Source: Variovorax atrisoli 110B (GTDB lineage: Bacteria; Pseudomonadota; Gammaproteobacteria; Burkholderiales; Burkholderiaceae_C). Taken from it: a stretch of DNA of 64,000 nucleotides. The position numbers and the translations under genes were made by a program. Positions 35,319 to 44,147 of this stretch are shown piece by piece; position 1 is the stretch's first letter, and each line of letters opens with the position of its first letter. Below the pieces are notes generated by a model. It saw only the letters and a program-made list of their open reading frames with translations. It made no database searches and had not been told where the DNA came from. The DNA lies in assembly GCF_000382045.1 (NCBI RefSeq), contig NZ_KB907450.1, positions 820,204-884,203 on the forward strand, written 5' to 3'.

Positions 35319-38300
35319 ACGCCGTTCTCAAGCCCGCCGCGAGCGGCGGTGCCGTGGAGTGCATCATCCCGACCACGGAATCGCAGCGCGAAGTCTGGCT
35401 CGGCGCGACGCTGAGCCCCGAGGCCTCGATGGCCTACAACGAGTCGGTGGTGCTGCGCCTGCGCGGCGAACTCGACCACGACGCGCTGGCGCGCTCCATG
35501 GCCCGGCTGCTGGAACGCCACCAGGCCCTGCGCTCCACCATCTCGCCCGACGGCACCTGCATGCTGGTGAGCCACCCGGGCGGCAACCCGATGGCAGAGC
35601 ACGACCTGGCCGGCCTCGCGCCCGATGCCCGTGCGCTGGCGCTGCGCGATGCGCACGACGAGGCCGTGTGCACGCCGTTCTCGCTGGAGCACGGTCCGCT
35701 CTTCCGCGCCGCGCTCTACCGCCTCGGCGAAACCGAGCACGAACTGGTGATGTCGGCGCACCACGTGGTGTGCGACGGCTGGTCTTGGGCGGTCATCACC
35801 GAGCAGCTGGGCCATCTGTATGCCGAGGAGACCGGCACGGGCCTGAAGCTCAAGGCCGCGCCGCTCTTCTCCGACTTCGCCGCCGAGGAAGCCGCTGCCG
35901 CCGCGCACCCCGACATGCAGGCGCACATCGACTACTGGCTGGGCCGCTTCCCCGGCAGCCCGCTGCCGGTGCTCGACCTGCCGCTGGACCGCCCGCGCCC
36001 GGCCGCGCGCACCTTCAATTCGCGCCGTGCCGAGCGGCTGCTCGACAAGCGGCTGGTCGCCGCGGTGCGATCGGCCAGCACCAAGGCCGGAATCAGCCTC
36101 TTCACCGGCCTGCTCAGCGGCTTCGTGGCGACGCTGCACCGTCTTTCCGGCCAGGACGACATCGTGGTCGGCATCCCGGCTTCGGGCCAGCTCGCGCACG
36201 ACATGCCGGGCCTGGTCGGGCACTGCGTGAACCTGCTGCCGCTGCGCATCGCCGCGCACGCCGGCATGCGCTTCGACGCGCTGATGGACGAGTGCAACAC
36301 CGCCGTGCTCGACGCCTTCGACCACCAGGCGCTGACCTATGGCGCGCTGCTGGGCCAGCTCTCGCTGGAGCGCGACCCGAGCCGGCTGCCGCTGGTGAGC
36401 GTGGCCTTCAACGTCGACCCCGACGTGGCCAGCAGCGCGCAGGCCTTCACAACGCTGGACGTGGTGCAGGACACCATCGCCCGCCGCTACGAGAACTTCG
36501 AGCTCTTCGCCAACCTGCGCCCGCACGAAGGCGGCCTGATGGTCGAGGTCCAGTACAACACCGACCTGTTCGACGAGGTGAGCGTTCTGCGCTGGCTCGA
36601 CATGTTCGAGTGCGTGCTGCTGTCGGCCTCGCACAAGCCCGACGAGACCGTCGGCCGGCTGGAGGTGCTTTCGGCCGATGCCGCGCGCGACCTGATCGCG
36701 CTGCAGCCGGCGCGCGTTCCGCTGGTCGGCGCGCCGCTGGCGCATGCGGGCTTCCTCGCGCGCGTGCCGATGCAGCCCGACAGCCCCGCGGTGCGCGACG
36801 GCGCCAGGACCTGCAGCTACGGCGAGCTCGACGCGCTTTCCAACCGCCTCGCACGCGCCCTGCGCGCACGCGGCGTGGGCCGCGGCCAGCGCGTGGGGCT
36901 TTGCGTGGAGCGCAGCCTGGAGATGGTGATCGCGATGCTGGGCGTGCTCAAGGCAGGCGCCTCCTACGTGCCGCTGGACACCGCCTTCCCGCAGGCCCGG
37001 CTCGACCACTACGCCACCGACGCGGGCCTCAGCCTGATGCTGACCTCGTCGGACATCGCGGTCGCGCCGCGCGACTGGCGCGCCGACGCGGGCGCGCGCA
37101 TCTTCGAGATCGACCGCGAGAACTGGCGCCAGCTCTCCGGCGAGCCGCTGCCGCCGAGCGCGGACGACCCTGGCCCCGAGGACGCCTCATACATCATCTA
37201 CACCTCGGGCTCGACGGGCCTGCCCAAGGGCGTCATCGCCCATCACCGGGGCGTGGCGCACCTGCTGCAGTGGATGCAGCGCGAATCCAACGTCGGGCCG
37301 CATGACCGCATCGCGGCCGTCACCACCCTGTCCTTCGACATGGCGGTGCCCGACCTGCTGCTGCCGCTGGCGGCGGGCGCCGAGCTGGTGATCGTCAAGC
37401 GCGAGGTCGCGATGGACGGCACCCGCCTGTCGCGCGCGCTCGACGAGGAGCAGATCACCCTGCTGCAGGCCACGCCCGGCATGTGGCAGCTGCTGCTCGA
37501 TGCCCAGTGGGCCGGCGGTGCGCCGGGCTTCCGTGGCTGGACCGGCGGCGAGGCGCTGCGCCCGAGCATGGCGCTGGCGCTGTGCGAACGCATGGAAGGC
37601 CTGTGGAACGGCTACGGCCCGACCGAGACCACGGTGTATTCCACCGCCTGGCATGTGCGCCCGGAAGAGATCGCCTCGCGCGGTGTCGCCATCGGCAGGC
37701 CGGTGGACAACACCGAGATCTGGATCCTCGACGCCGACCTGCAGCCCTGCCCCATCGGCGTGCCGGGCGAGATCTGCATCGCGGGCGAAGGCGTGTCGCT
37801 GGGATACATCGACCGCCCCGAGCTGACGGCCGAGCGCTTCGTCACGGTGCGCATCTTCGGCACGCCCAAGAAGATATACCGCTCAGGCGACCGCGGCCGC
37901 TGGCGCAACGACGGCCTGCTCGACCACCTCGGGCGGCTGGACTTCCAGGTGAAGGTGCGCGGCTACCGCATCGAGCCCGGCGAGATCGAGGTGCGCTGCT
38001 GCGAGGTCGAGGGCGTCTCGCGCGCGGTGGTGATCGCCCGCGAGGACAACCCCGGCGACGTGCGCCTGGTGGCCTACCTCGCGCTCAAGCAGGGCGCGGG
38101 CTTCGACCTCGAGACGCTGATGGTGCACCTGCGCAAGCACCTGCCGGCCTTCATGCTGCCGCAGCACGTGGTGACGATGGACGTGCTGCCCAAGCTGGCC
38201 AACGGCAAGATCGACCGCGTCGCGCTTCCGCCTCCGCAGGCACTGGCGCGCGACGAGGTGCGCCGCGGCGCGGCCCCGCGCAACGAGCACGAGCGCAAGG

Positions 38301-40318
38301 TGCTCGCGCTGATGGAGAAGGTGCTGAGCCTGCCCGGGCTGGACATGCACGACGACTTCTTCACCATGGGCGGCCATTCGCTGCTGGCGGCGCGCCTGAC
38401 CACGCTGCTGAGCCGCGAGTTCCAGGTGACGGTGCCGCTGCGCACTCTCTTCGAGTCGCCCACGGCCGAGAAGCTGGCAGCCTCCATCCAGGCGCTGCAG
38501 GGCTCGGGCGTCGGCCTGCAGGCGCCGATCGGCCGCAGCATCGGGCGCACCACCGCGCCGCTGACCATGGCTCAAGAGCGCATCCGCTTCATGGAGCAGC
38601 TGCATCCGGGCCGCTCGGTCTACAACGCACCCTCGGCGCAGCGGCTCACCGGGCAGCTCGATGCGGCGCGCTTCGAGGCGGTGTGGCGCGAGATCATCCG
38701 CCGCCAGCCCTCGCTGCGCAGCCACATCGGCATCGACGCCGAAAGCGGCAAGCCGGTGCAGGTGATTTCGCAGTCAGCGGAATTCGCCCTGCCGCTGGTC
38801 GACCTGCGCAGCCTGCCCGCCGACCAGCGCGAGGCCGAGCTGGCCGAGCGCATGCAGGAGTTGGCGGACCGGCCCATCGACATTCACAGCGCGCCGATGA
38901 TGCACGCGGCGCTGTTCCGGCTCGACGAGGACGAGCATGTGTTCCTCTTCGTTCCGCACCATCTGATCTGGGACGGCTGGTCCTTCGACCTGATGCAGCG
39001 CGAGATGGCGGCGCTGTACGACGCCGCAGAGCGCGGCCGCCCGCACAACCTGCCCGCGCTCTTCACCACGCAGGGCGACTACGCCGAGTGGCTGGAGAAA
39101 TGGCTCGACGGTCCGGCCTGCGAGGAGCAGCTCGCCTTCTGGCGCGGCCGCCTCGAAGGCGCCAGGGCCGTGCGCCCGCCGGTGACCGACATGCCCCGGC
39201 GCGCCGGCAAGAGCGGCCAGGGCGGCGCGCACTGGATCCACATCGACCTGCAGAGCACGCAGCGGCTGCGTGAGATCGCTCGCGACATGGACGTGACGCT
39301 GAGCATGCTGACCTTCGGCGTCTACGCGCTGACCATGGCGCAGGTGACCGGCAACGACGCCATCGTCATCGCCAACCCGGTGCGCGGACGCCAGCAGGCG
39401 GAGACGGAAGACGTCATGGGCTTCTTCAACAACGTGCTGCCGGTCTCGCTCGCCATCGACCGCTCGCTCACGCTACCGGCCTTCATGCGCTACGTGAAGC
39501 AGGAGTTGCTGTCGATGATGAACAACCAGCAGGTGCCCTTCGAGCGCCTGATGCAGGAGCCGGGCTACGCGGGGCAGATCAAGACCTCCGGGCCCTACCA
39601 GTCGATGTTCTCGTTCCAGGACGCGCGTGAGCGCTCGCGCTGCGTCGGCAGCCTGCAGACCCGCCAGGTCCACGTGATGCAGCACGGTGCCACCGACGAC
39701 ATCGGCGTGTGGCTGATGGACAAGCCGCACGGCCTGGAAGGCGCGCTGATCTACAACGCCGACGTCTACCTGCGCGAGACCGGCGCCCAGCTGCGCGAGC
39801 GCTATCTCGAAGTGCTGCGCCGCGTGGCGGAAGAACCCGGCGCCACGCTGGAGCGGATCACCGACCCCGAGACCTCGACCAGCGCCGCCTACCTGCGCAA
39901 GATGGCCGCCGCCGACCCCGCCAAGGCGGCCGCGACCGGCGCAGCGATCGACGGCAACGGCGGGGCGGCAAGAGCGAAGCAGAGCCAGCTCGAACCGGAG
40001 CAGGCGCAGCTCGCCAGCATCTGGGCCGAGGTGATCGGCATCGACGTGGCCGACATCCGCGCGGGCGACAACTTCTTCGACCTGGGTGGCGACTCGCTGC
40101 TGGTGCTGCGCGCGGTGCAGCAGGCACAGCAGGCGCTGGGCCATCGCGTGGAGCCGCGCCGCTACCTGTTCGAGAACCTCGGGCAGATCGCCGCCTCGCC
40201 GCGAGGCGCTGCCGAGGGCGTGCCCTCCGAACTCGCCGAACTCGCCGCCGGCACGGCCGCGCAGCAGCACCGCGGCGGGCTGCTGGGCGCGCTCGGCGGC
40301 TGGCTGCGCAAGGGGTGA
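35315..40318 (+). CDS. NRPS, C-A-PCP-C-PCP, no thioesterase
   Basis: A 1667-residue synthetase. First condensation domain (HHVVCDG at 149-155), adenylation (YTSGSTGLPKG at 629, NGYGPTE at 765, NGKID at 963), carrier (Ser1022 in FFTMGGHSLL), second condensation domain (HHLIWDG at 1215), and a final carrier (Ser1594 in FFDLGGDSLL). No adenylation domain precedes the last carrier and no thioesterase or reductase follows; the protein ends about 70 residues later. The adenylation code read by eye (DMPQWGGVYK) does not match a code I know. The last carrier may be loaded in trans, or the second condensation domain may release the product onto another acceptor. Translationally coupled to the genes on both sides. 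Confidence 0.9.
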   Translation: MNAVLKPAASGGAVECIIPTTESQREVWLGATLSPEASMAYNESVVLRLRGELDHDALARSMARLLERHQALRSTISPDGTCMLVSHPGGNPMAEHDLAGLAPDARALALRDAHDEAVCTPFSLEHGPLFRAALYRLGETEHELVMSAHHVVCDGWSWAVITEQLGHLYAEETGTGLKLKAAPLFSDFAAEEAAAAAHPDMQAHIDYWLGRFPGSPLPVLDLPLDRPRPAARTFNSRRAERLLDKRLVAAVRSASTKAGISLFTGLLSGFVATLHRLSGQDDIVVGIPASGQLAHDMPGLVGHCVNLLPLRIAAHAGMRFDALMDECNTAVLDAFDHQALTYGALLGQLSLERDPSRLPLVSVAFNVDPDVASSAQAFTTLDVVQDTIARRYENFELFANLRPHEGGLMVEVQYNTDLFDEVSVLRWLDMFECVLLSASHKPDETVGRLEVLSADAARDLIALQPARVPLVGAPLAHAGFLARVPMQPDSPAVRDGARTCSYGELDALSNRLARALRARGVGRGQRVGLCVERSLEMVIAMLGVLKAGASYVPLDTAFPQARLDHYATDAGLSLMLTSSDIAVAPRDWRADAGARIFEIDRENWRQLSGEPLPPSADDPGPEDASYIIYTSGSTGLPKGVIAHHRGVAHLLQWMQRESNVGPHDRIAAVTTLSFDMAVPDLLLPLAAGAELVIVKREVAMDGTRLSRALDEEQITLLQATPGMWQLLLDAQWAGGAPGFRGWTGGEALRPSMALALCERMEGLWNGYGPTETTVYSTAWHVRPEEIASRGVAIGRPVDNTEIWILDADLQPCPIGVPGEICIAGEGVSLGYIDRPELTAERFVTVRIFGTPKKIYRSGDRGRWRNDGLLDHLGRLDFQVKVRGYRIEPGEIEVRCCEVEGVSRAVVIAREDNPGDVRLVAYLALKQGAGFDLETLMVHLRKHLPAFMLPQHVVTMDVLPKLANGKIDRVALPPPQALARDEVRRGAAPRNEHERKVLALMEKVLSLPGLDMHDDFFTMGGHSLLAARLTTLLSREFQVTVPLRTLFESPTAEKLAASIQALQGSGVGLQAPIGRSIGRTTAPLTMAQERIRFMEQLHPGRSVYNAPSAQRLTGQLDAARFEAVWREIIRRQPSLRSHIGIDAESGKPVQVISQSAEFALPLVDLRSLPADQREAELAERMQELADRPIDIHSAPMMHAALFRLDEDEHVFLFVPHHLIWDGWSFDLMQREMAALYDAAERGRPHNLPALFTTQGDYAEWLEKWLDGPACEEQLAFWRGRLEGARAVRPPVTDMPRRAGKSGQGGAHWIHIDLQSTQRLREIARDMDVTLSMLTFGVYALTMAQVTGNDAIVIANPVRGRQQAETEDVMGFFNNVLPVSLAIDRSLTLPAFMRYVKQELLSMMNNQQVPFERLMQEPGYAGQIKTSGPYQSMFSFQDARERSRCVGSLQTRQVHVMQHGATDDIGVWLMDKPHGLEGALIYNADVYLRETGAQLRERYLEVLRRVAEEPGATLERITDPETSTSAAYLRKMAAADPAKAAATGAAIDGNGGAARAKQSQLEPEQAQLASIWAEVIGIDVADIRAGDNFFDLGGDSLLVLRAVQQAQQALGHRVEPRRYLFENLGQIAASPRGAAEGVPSELAELAAGTAAQQHRGGLLGALGGWLRKG

Positions 40319-41049
40319 TGGACATGACTGGCAGCACCCCCCAGCCGATCTCCATCGACGTGCCGCTGTGCCTGTACGTCGACCTGGACAGGTTCGCCGG
40401 CCTTCCGTCGGAGCAGGTTCTCTCGGCCGAGGAGCGCGAGCGCGCCGAAGCCATCCGCTCGCCGCTGGACCGCCAGCGCTACGTGGCCTCGCACCTCGCG
40501 CTGCGGCAGGCGTTGAGCGAGTACACCGGCCTGCAGCATGCGGAGCTGCACCTGTCCAAGGGCTCCTTCGGCAAGCCGTCGCTCACCGGCCATGCGCGCA
40601 CGCAGTTCTCGCTGAGCCACAGCCAGGGCCTGGCGCTGATCGCCATCGGCGGCCGCGGCCCGCTGGGCGCCGACATCGAGCTGCTGCGCCCGGTGCCCGA
40701 CGCGGCGGTGCTCGCGGCCGAGCATTTCACCCACCGCGAGCAGGAGGCGCTGGCCGCCCTGCCCGCGCACGAGCGCGACCGCGCCTTCCTGACCTGCTGG
40801 ACGCGCAAGGAGGCCTGCCTCAAGGCCATCGGCGTGGGGCTGCTGCTGTCGTCGCAGAGCTTCGAGGTGGGCCTGGAGCCGGACTGCCGCAGCGTCGAGC
40901 TCTCGGTGGCCGGCCGCATCCTGTGGCTGGTGCTGGGACCGGCGCCCGAGCGGATGGACTGTGTGGGCTCCATCGCCGAATGGCGGCAGACGGAAGCGCG
41001 CGCCGGCCGGGCCAGCCACTCCGGCCGGCTGCTGGAGGCGCACGCATGA
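40318..41049 (+). CDS. Sfp-type 4'-phosphopantetheinyl transferase
   Basis: A 243-residue transferase that activates carrier domains using CoA. Motifs: the FSLSHS region, the Mg-binding GADIE, and CWTRKEACLKA. Length fits the Sfp/HetI class. The first ATG (40318) overlaps the synthetase stop (TGATG); a second in-frame ATG at 40324 has AAGGGG at better spacing and may be the one used. Its natural substrates are the four carrier domains encoded just upstream. Confidence 0.9.
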   Translation: MDMTGSTPQPISIDVPLCLYVDLDRFAGLPSEQVLSAEERERAEAIRSPLDRQRYVASHLALRQALSEYTGLQHAELHLSKGSFGKPSLTGHARTQFSLSHSQGLALIAIGGRGPLGADIELLRPVPDAAVLAAEHFTHREQEALAALPAHERDRAFLTCWTRKEACLKAIGVGLLLSSQSFEVGLEPDCRSVELSVAGRILWLVLGPAPERMDCVGSIAEWRQTEARAGRASHSGRLLEAHA

Positions 41050-41873
41050 GCCGAATGACGCCGATCATGTTCGGGCCGGCCTCGCGGCAGCTCTTCGGCG
41101 TGTTCCATCCCGCCGAGGCGAGCGAGAGTGCAGCGGGAGGCACCGCCGTGCTGCTGTGCCCGCCGTTCGGGCAGGAGGGGCTGCGCACGCACCGCTTCTT
41201 CAAGGTGCTGGCCGAGCGGCTCTCGCGCTCGGGCATCGCCACGCTGCGCTTCGACTTCTACGGCTCGGGCGATTCGCCGGGCGAGGAAGCCGAGGGCGAG
41301 CTCGACGGCTGGCGCCGCGACCTGTGCTCGGCGCACGAAGAGCTGCGCCGGCGCGCGCCCGGCGCCTCCATCGTGTGGATCGGTGCGCGGCTCGGCGCCA
41401 CGGTGGCCGTGCTTGCGGCGCGCGGCGGGCGCTGCGACCCGGTGCGGCTGGTGTTGTGGGAGCCGGTGATCGACGGGCGCGGCTACGCCCGGCTGCTGCG
41501 CGAGCAGCACGTGGCGGCCATCGACACCACCTTCTGCATTCCCGACCTGGCCTGGCGCCGCAGCCTGCTGCAGGAGCCCGAGGCGATGCCCGCCGAAGCG
41601 CTGGGCACCGTGCTCTCGCCCGCGCTGCGCGCCCAGCTGGCCGCGCTGGTGCCCGAATCGCTGCCGCTCACCGCGCTGCACGACACGCTGGTGCTGGCCG
41701 AGCCCGACGACGAGCGCACCGCCCAGTGGGCCGCCGACCAGCAGTCGCGCCACATGCCGGTGCGCCTCGCGTACTTCAGCCACCAGCTCGACTGGACCTC
41801 GGACCCCTACCCCAACAGCGCCATGGTCCCGGCCGACGCGCTCAACCGCCTGCAGGGTGCCCTTCATGAATGA
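41046..41873 (+). CDS. Alpha/beta-hydrolase-fold protein, nucleophile replaced by Arg
   Basis: A 275-residue protein with a hydrolase-like core: LLCPPFGQEGLRTHRFFKVL, then LRFDFYGSGDSPGE (strand and oxyanion region) and a nucleophile-elbow position reading IGARLGA, where the expected Ser is Arg115. It resembles the exosortase A-associated hydrolase 2 type found beside polysaccharide genes, from family knowledge. With no Ser at the elbow, simple thioester hydrolysis is doubtful; it may be a binding or transfer protein. It overlaps the transferase gene by 4 bases and the next hydrolase by 8. Confidence 0.8.
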   Translation: MSRMTPIMFGPASRQLFGVFHPAEASESAAGGTAVLLCPPFGQEGLRTHRFFKVLAERLSRSGIATLRFDFYGSGDSPGEEAEGELDGWRRDLCSAHEELRRRAPGASIVWIGARLGATVAVLAARGGRCDPVRLVLWEPVIDGRGYARLLREQHVAAIDTTFCIPDLAWRRSLLQEPEAMPAEALGTVLSPALRAQLAALVPESLPLTALHDTLVLAEPDDERTAQWAADQQSRHMPVRLAYFSHQLDWTSDPYPNSAMVPADALNRLQGALHE

Positions 41874-42819
41874 CCCGACCACGACGCTCCCCTTCGCCAT
41901 CACCCAGGCCCCGCTGCTGTTCGGCCCCGGCGACGCGCTGATGGGCATGCTCACCCTCCCCGCGCGGCCGGCGCGCAGCGGCACCGCCTGCCTCATGTTC
42001 AACATGGGGGCCAACCACCGGGTGGGGCCGCGGCGCATCAACGTGAAGCTGGCGCATGTGCTGGCCGCGCGCGGCGTGAGCAGCCTGCGCTTCGACCTGG
42101 GCGGGATCGGCGACAGCGAGGCTCTGGCCACCTCGCCCGACCTGCAGATGCGCGCGGTGCACAGCCTGAAGGCGGCGATGGACGCGGCCGAGCGCACGCT
42201 GGGTGCGCGGCAGTTCGTGATCGTGGGCATGTGCTCGGGCGTGGAGCAGGCCATGTCGGCCGCGCTGGTCGACAGGCGCGTGGTCGCGCTGTCGCTCTTC
42301 GACGGCTTCGCCTTTCCGGAACTGCGTGCGCGGCTGGAGCGCAACCTGCGCCGCGCACTGGCCGCGCCGGCCCACCCCTCGTTCCCGGGCAAGGCCAGGC
42401 GCTGGCTGCAGCGCCGCTTCTCGCGCAGCCATTCGACCACGCCCATGCCGGGCTTCTTCGCAGAGAGGCGCGCACCCGAGGCCAACGCAATCTGGTTCGG
42501 CGCCGCGCTGCAGCGGCTCGCCGAACGCAATGTGGCGATGCAGCTGCTGTATTCGGGCTCTCTGCACGTGTGCGACCGCGGCCGCGACCAGCTCGGCGCC
42601 TTCGCCCGCAAGCCCTTCGCGCAGGGGCTGCAGTACGAGTTCCTCGGCGAGGTCGACCACACCGTGTGCACCGAAAGAGGCCAGCAGCTCTTCCTGCGCA
42701 GCGTGGGCGACTGGGTCGCCGAGCGCTGCCTGGCCGGCGGCATCGAGCGTCGCAGCCAGGCCAGCAGCCCCGCGCCGGCGGCGCCGGAACCGGCGATGAC
42801 CACCTGGGCCGCGCTCTGA
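41866..42819 (+). CDS. Alpha/beta-hydrolase-fold protein with Cys at nucleophile elbow
   Basis: A 317-residue protein. N-terminal strand-turn elements (LMFNMGANHRVGPRRINVKL, LRFDLGGIGDSE) and a nucleophile elbow reading VGMCSGVEQ place Cys123 where Ser is usual. A lid-like helical insertion (residues ~145-185) is basic and Arg-rich. A late His in EVDHTVCTE could complete a Cys-His pair. It resembles exosortase A-associated hydrolase 1-type proteins. A role in releasing or transferring the synthetase product is possible because no thioesterase domain exists upstream; that is inference. A 68-base gap separates it from the polysaccharide export gene. Confidence 0.8.
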   Translation: MNDPTTTLPFAITQAPLLFGPGDALMGMLTLPARPARSGTACLMFNMGANHRVGPRRINVKLAHVLAARGVSSLRFDLGGIGDSEALATSPDLQMRAVHSLKAAMDAAERTLGARQFVIVGMCSGVEQAMSAALVDRRVVALSLFDGFAFPELRARLERNLRRALAAPAHPSFPGKARRWLQRRFSRSHSTTPMPGFFAERRAPEANAIWFGAALQRLAERNVAMQLLYSGSLHVCDRGRDQLGAFARKPFAQGLQYEFLGEVDHTVCTERGQQLFLRSVGDWVAERCLAGGIERRSQASSPAPAAPEPAMTTWAAL

Positions 42820-42887
42820 AAAAGGCCCGCCTTCCTCCCCTTTCGCACCTTGCACCACCGTCACAACCAGCCGTCAAGGAGACCACC

Positions 42888-44099
42888 ATGCAACGCCACG
42901 ATCCAGCGACACAGCCGCGCGCAATCCCATCGTTCGCGGCCCTGGCCCGGACGCAAGCGCAGGCCCGCCTGCGATGGCTGGGCCTGGCCATGCTGGTGTC
43001 CATCGGGCTGGTGACGCTGGCGGGCTGCGCGCCGGGCTTCGGCACGGTGGCGCCGCTGGGCTTCACCAGCACCACGGGCGACAGCACGGCTTCGGCCGAC
43101 AGCGGAAAGATCATCCCGATCACGCCCGACCTGATCCGCTCGCAGATCGCGCAGCGGCCGACGGGCGTGCCCGACAACATCAAGCGGCTCTTCACCGCGG
43201 CGCCGGTCTACACCATCGGGCCGGGCGACGTGGTCGGCATCATCGTTTACGACCACCCCGAGCTGCTGCCGAACGCCGGGGCGGTGATCGCCCAGCAGTC
43301 GGACCCGACCGGCGTGACCGTGGCGCCAGGCTTCATCGTCGATGCCAAGGGCGAGATCTTCTTTCCCTACATCGGCCGCACCAAGGTGCAGGGCCTGACC
43401 GAGAGCGGCGCCTCGGAGCTGATCGCGGACCGCATCAAGGCCTTCATCAAGGACCCGCAGGTGACGGTGCGCATCCAGTCCTTCCGCAGCCAGCGCGCCT
43501 ACGTGCAGGGCGAGGTGCGCACGCCGGGGCTGCAGATCTTCACCGACGTGCCGATGACGCTGTCGGAGGCCATCAGCCGCGCCGGCAGCTTCACCCAGGC
43601 CGGCGACCGCGCGCACGTCACGCTCACGCGCGGCGGCGTCTCGACGGTGATCAACCTGCCGATGCTGCAGGCGCTGGGCGCCGACGCCAACAACATTCCG
43701 CTGCGCAACGGCGACATCGTCAACGTCGGAACGCGCGAGGACAGCCGCGTCTACGTGATGGGCGAAGTGCGCGCACCGTCGGCGCTGCAGATGCGCAACA
43801 ACGGCCGCCTGACGCTGAACGAGGCGCTGGGCGACGCGGGCGGGCCCGACCTGACCACCTCCGACCCGGGGCAGATCTACGTGGTGCGCAACGCGCCGGA
43901 CAACCTCGACGTGCAGCAGGTCTTCAACCTGAACGCGAAGAACCCGGTAGCGCTCGCGCTGGCCGACCGCTTCGAGCTGCAGCCGCGCGACGTGGTGTAC
44001 GTCGACCGCGTGCCGCTGGTGAGCTGGAGCCGCGTGTTCAGCCTGATCCTCCCGGCCGCCCAGGTCATCAACCTCGCCCGCGACACCGCCCGCCGCTAG
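42888..44099 (+). CDS. Polysaccharide export outer-membrane protein, Wza-like
   Basis: A 403-residue outer-membrane lipoprotein-like export channel. AAGGAG precedes the ATG. The signal region ends in a lipobox, TLAGC. Then come the Poly_export domain (YTIGPGDVVGIIVYDHPELL) and two SLBB-type beta-grasp repeats (AYVQGEVRTPGLQIF, VYVMGEVRAPSALQMRNN). The C-terminus has an amphipathic/hydrophobic helix of the Wza type. It should form the octameric outer-membrane exit for the polymer, with the Wzc-like kinase gene 48 bases downstream. Confidence 0.92.
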   Translation: MQRHDPATQPRAIPSFAALARTQAQARLRWLGLAMLVSIGLVTLAGCAPGFGTVAPLGFTSTTGDSTASADSGKIIPITPDLIRSQIAQRPTGVPDNIKRLFTAAPVYTIGPGDVVGIIVYDHPELLPNAGAVIAQQSDPTGVTVAPGFIVDAKGEIFFPYIGRTKVQGLTESGASELIADRIKAFIKDPQVTVRIQSFRSQRAYVQGEVRTPGLQIFTDVPMTLSEAISRAGSFTQAGDRAHVTLTRGGVSTVINLPMLQALGADANNIPLRNGDIVNVGTREDSRVYVMGEVRAPSALQMRNNGRLTLNEALGDAGGPDLTTSDPGQIYVVRNAPDNLDVQQVFNLNAKNPVALALADRFELQPRDVVYVDRVPLVSWSRVFSLILPAAQVINLARDTARR

Positions 44100-44147
44100 G
44101 CGCGCCCGTCCGGACACCGAAGCCGCAGCCCACAAGAAGGTGACTTC

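Noticed and set aside
40086..41873. Fusion of the synthetase tail region with the first hydrolase in one frame
   Set aside because: The upstream part of that frame is a shadow of the NRPS and phosphopantetheinyl transferase genes; the real start is the ATG at 41046, overlapping the transferase stop.
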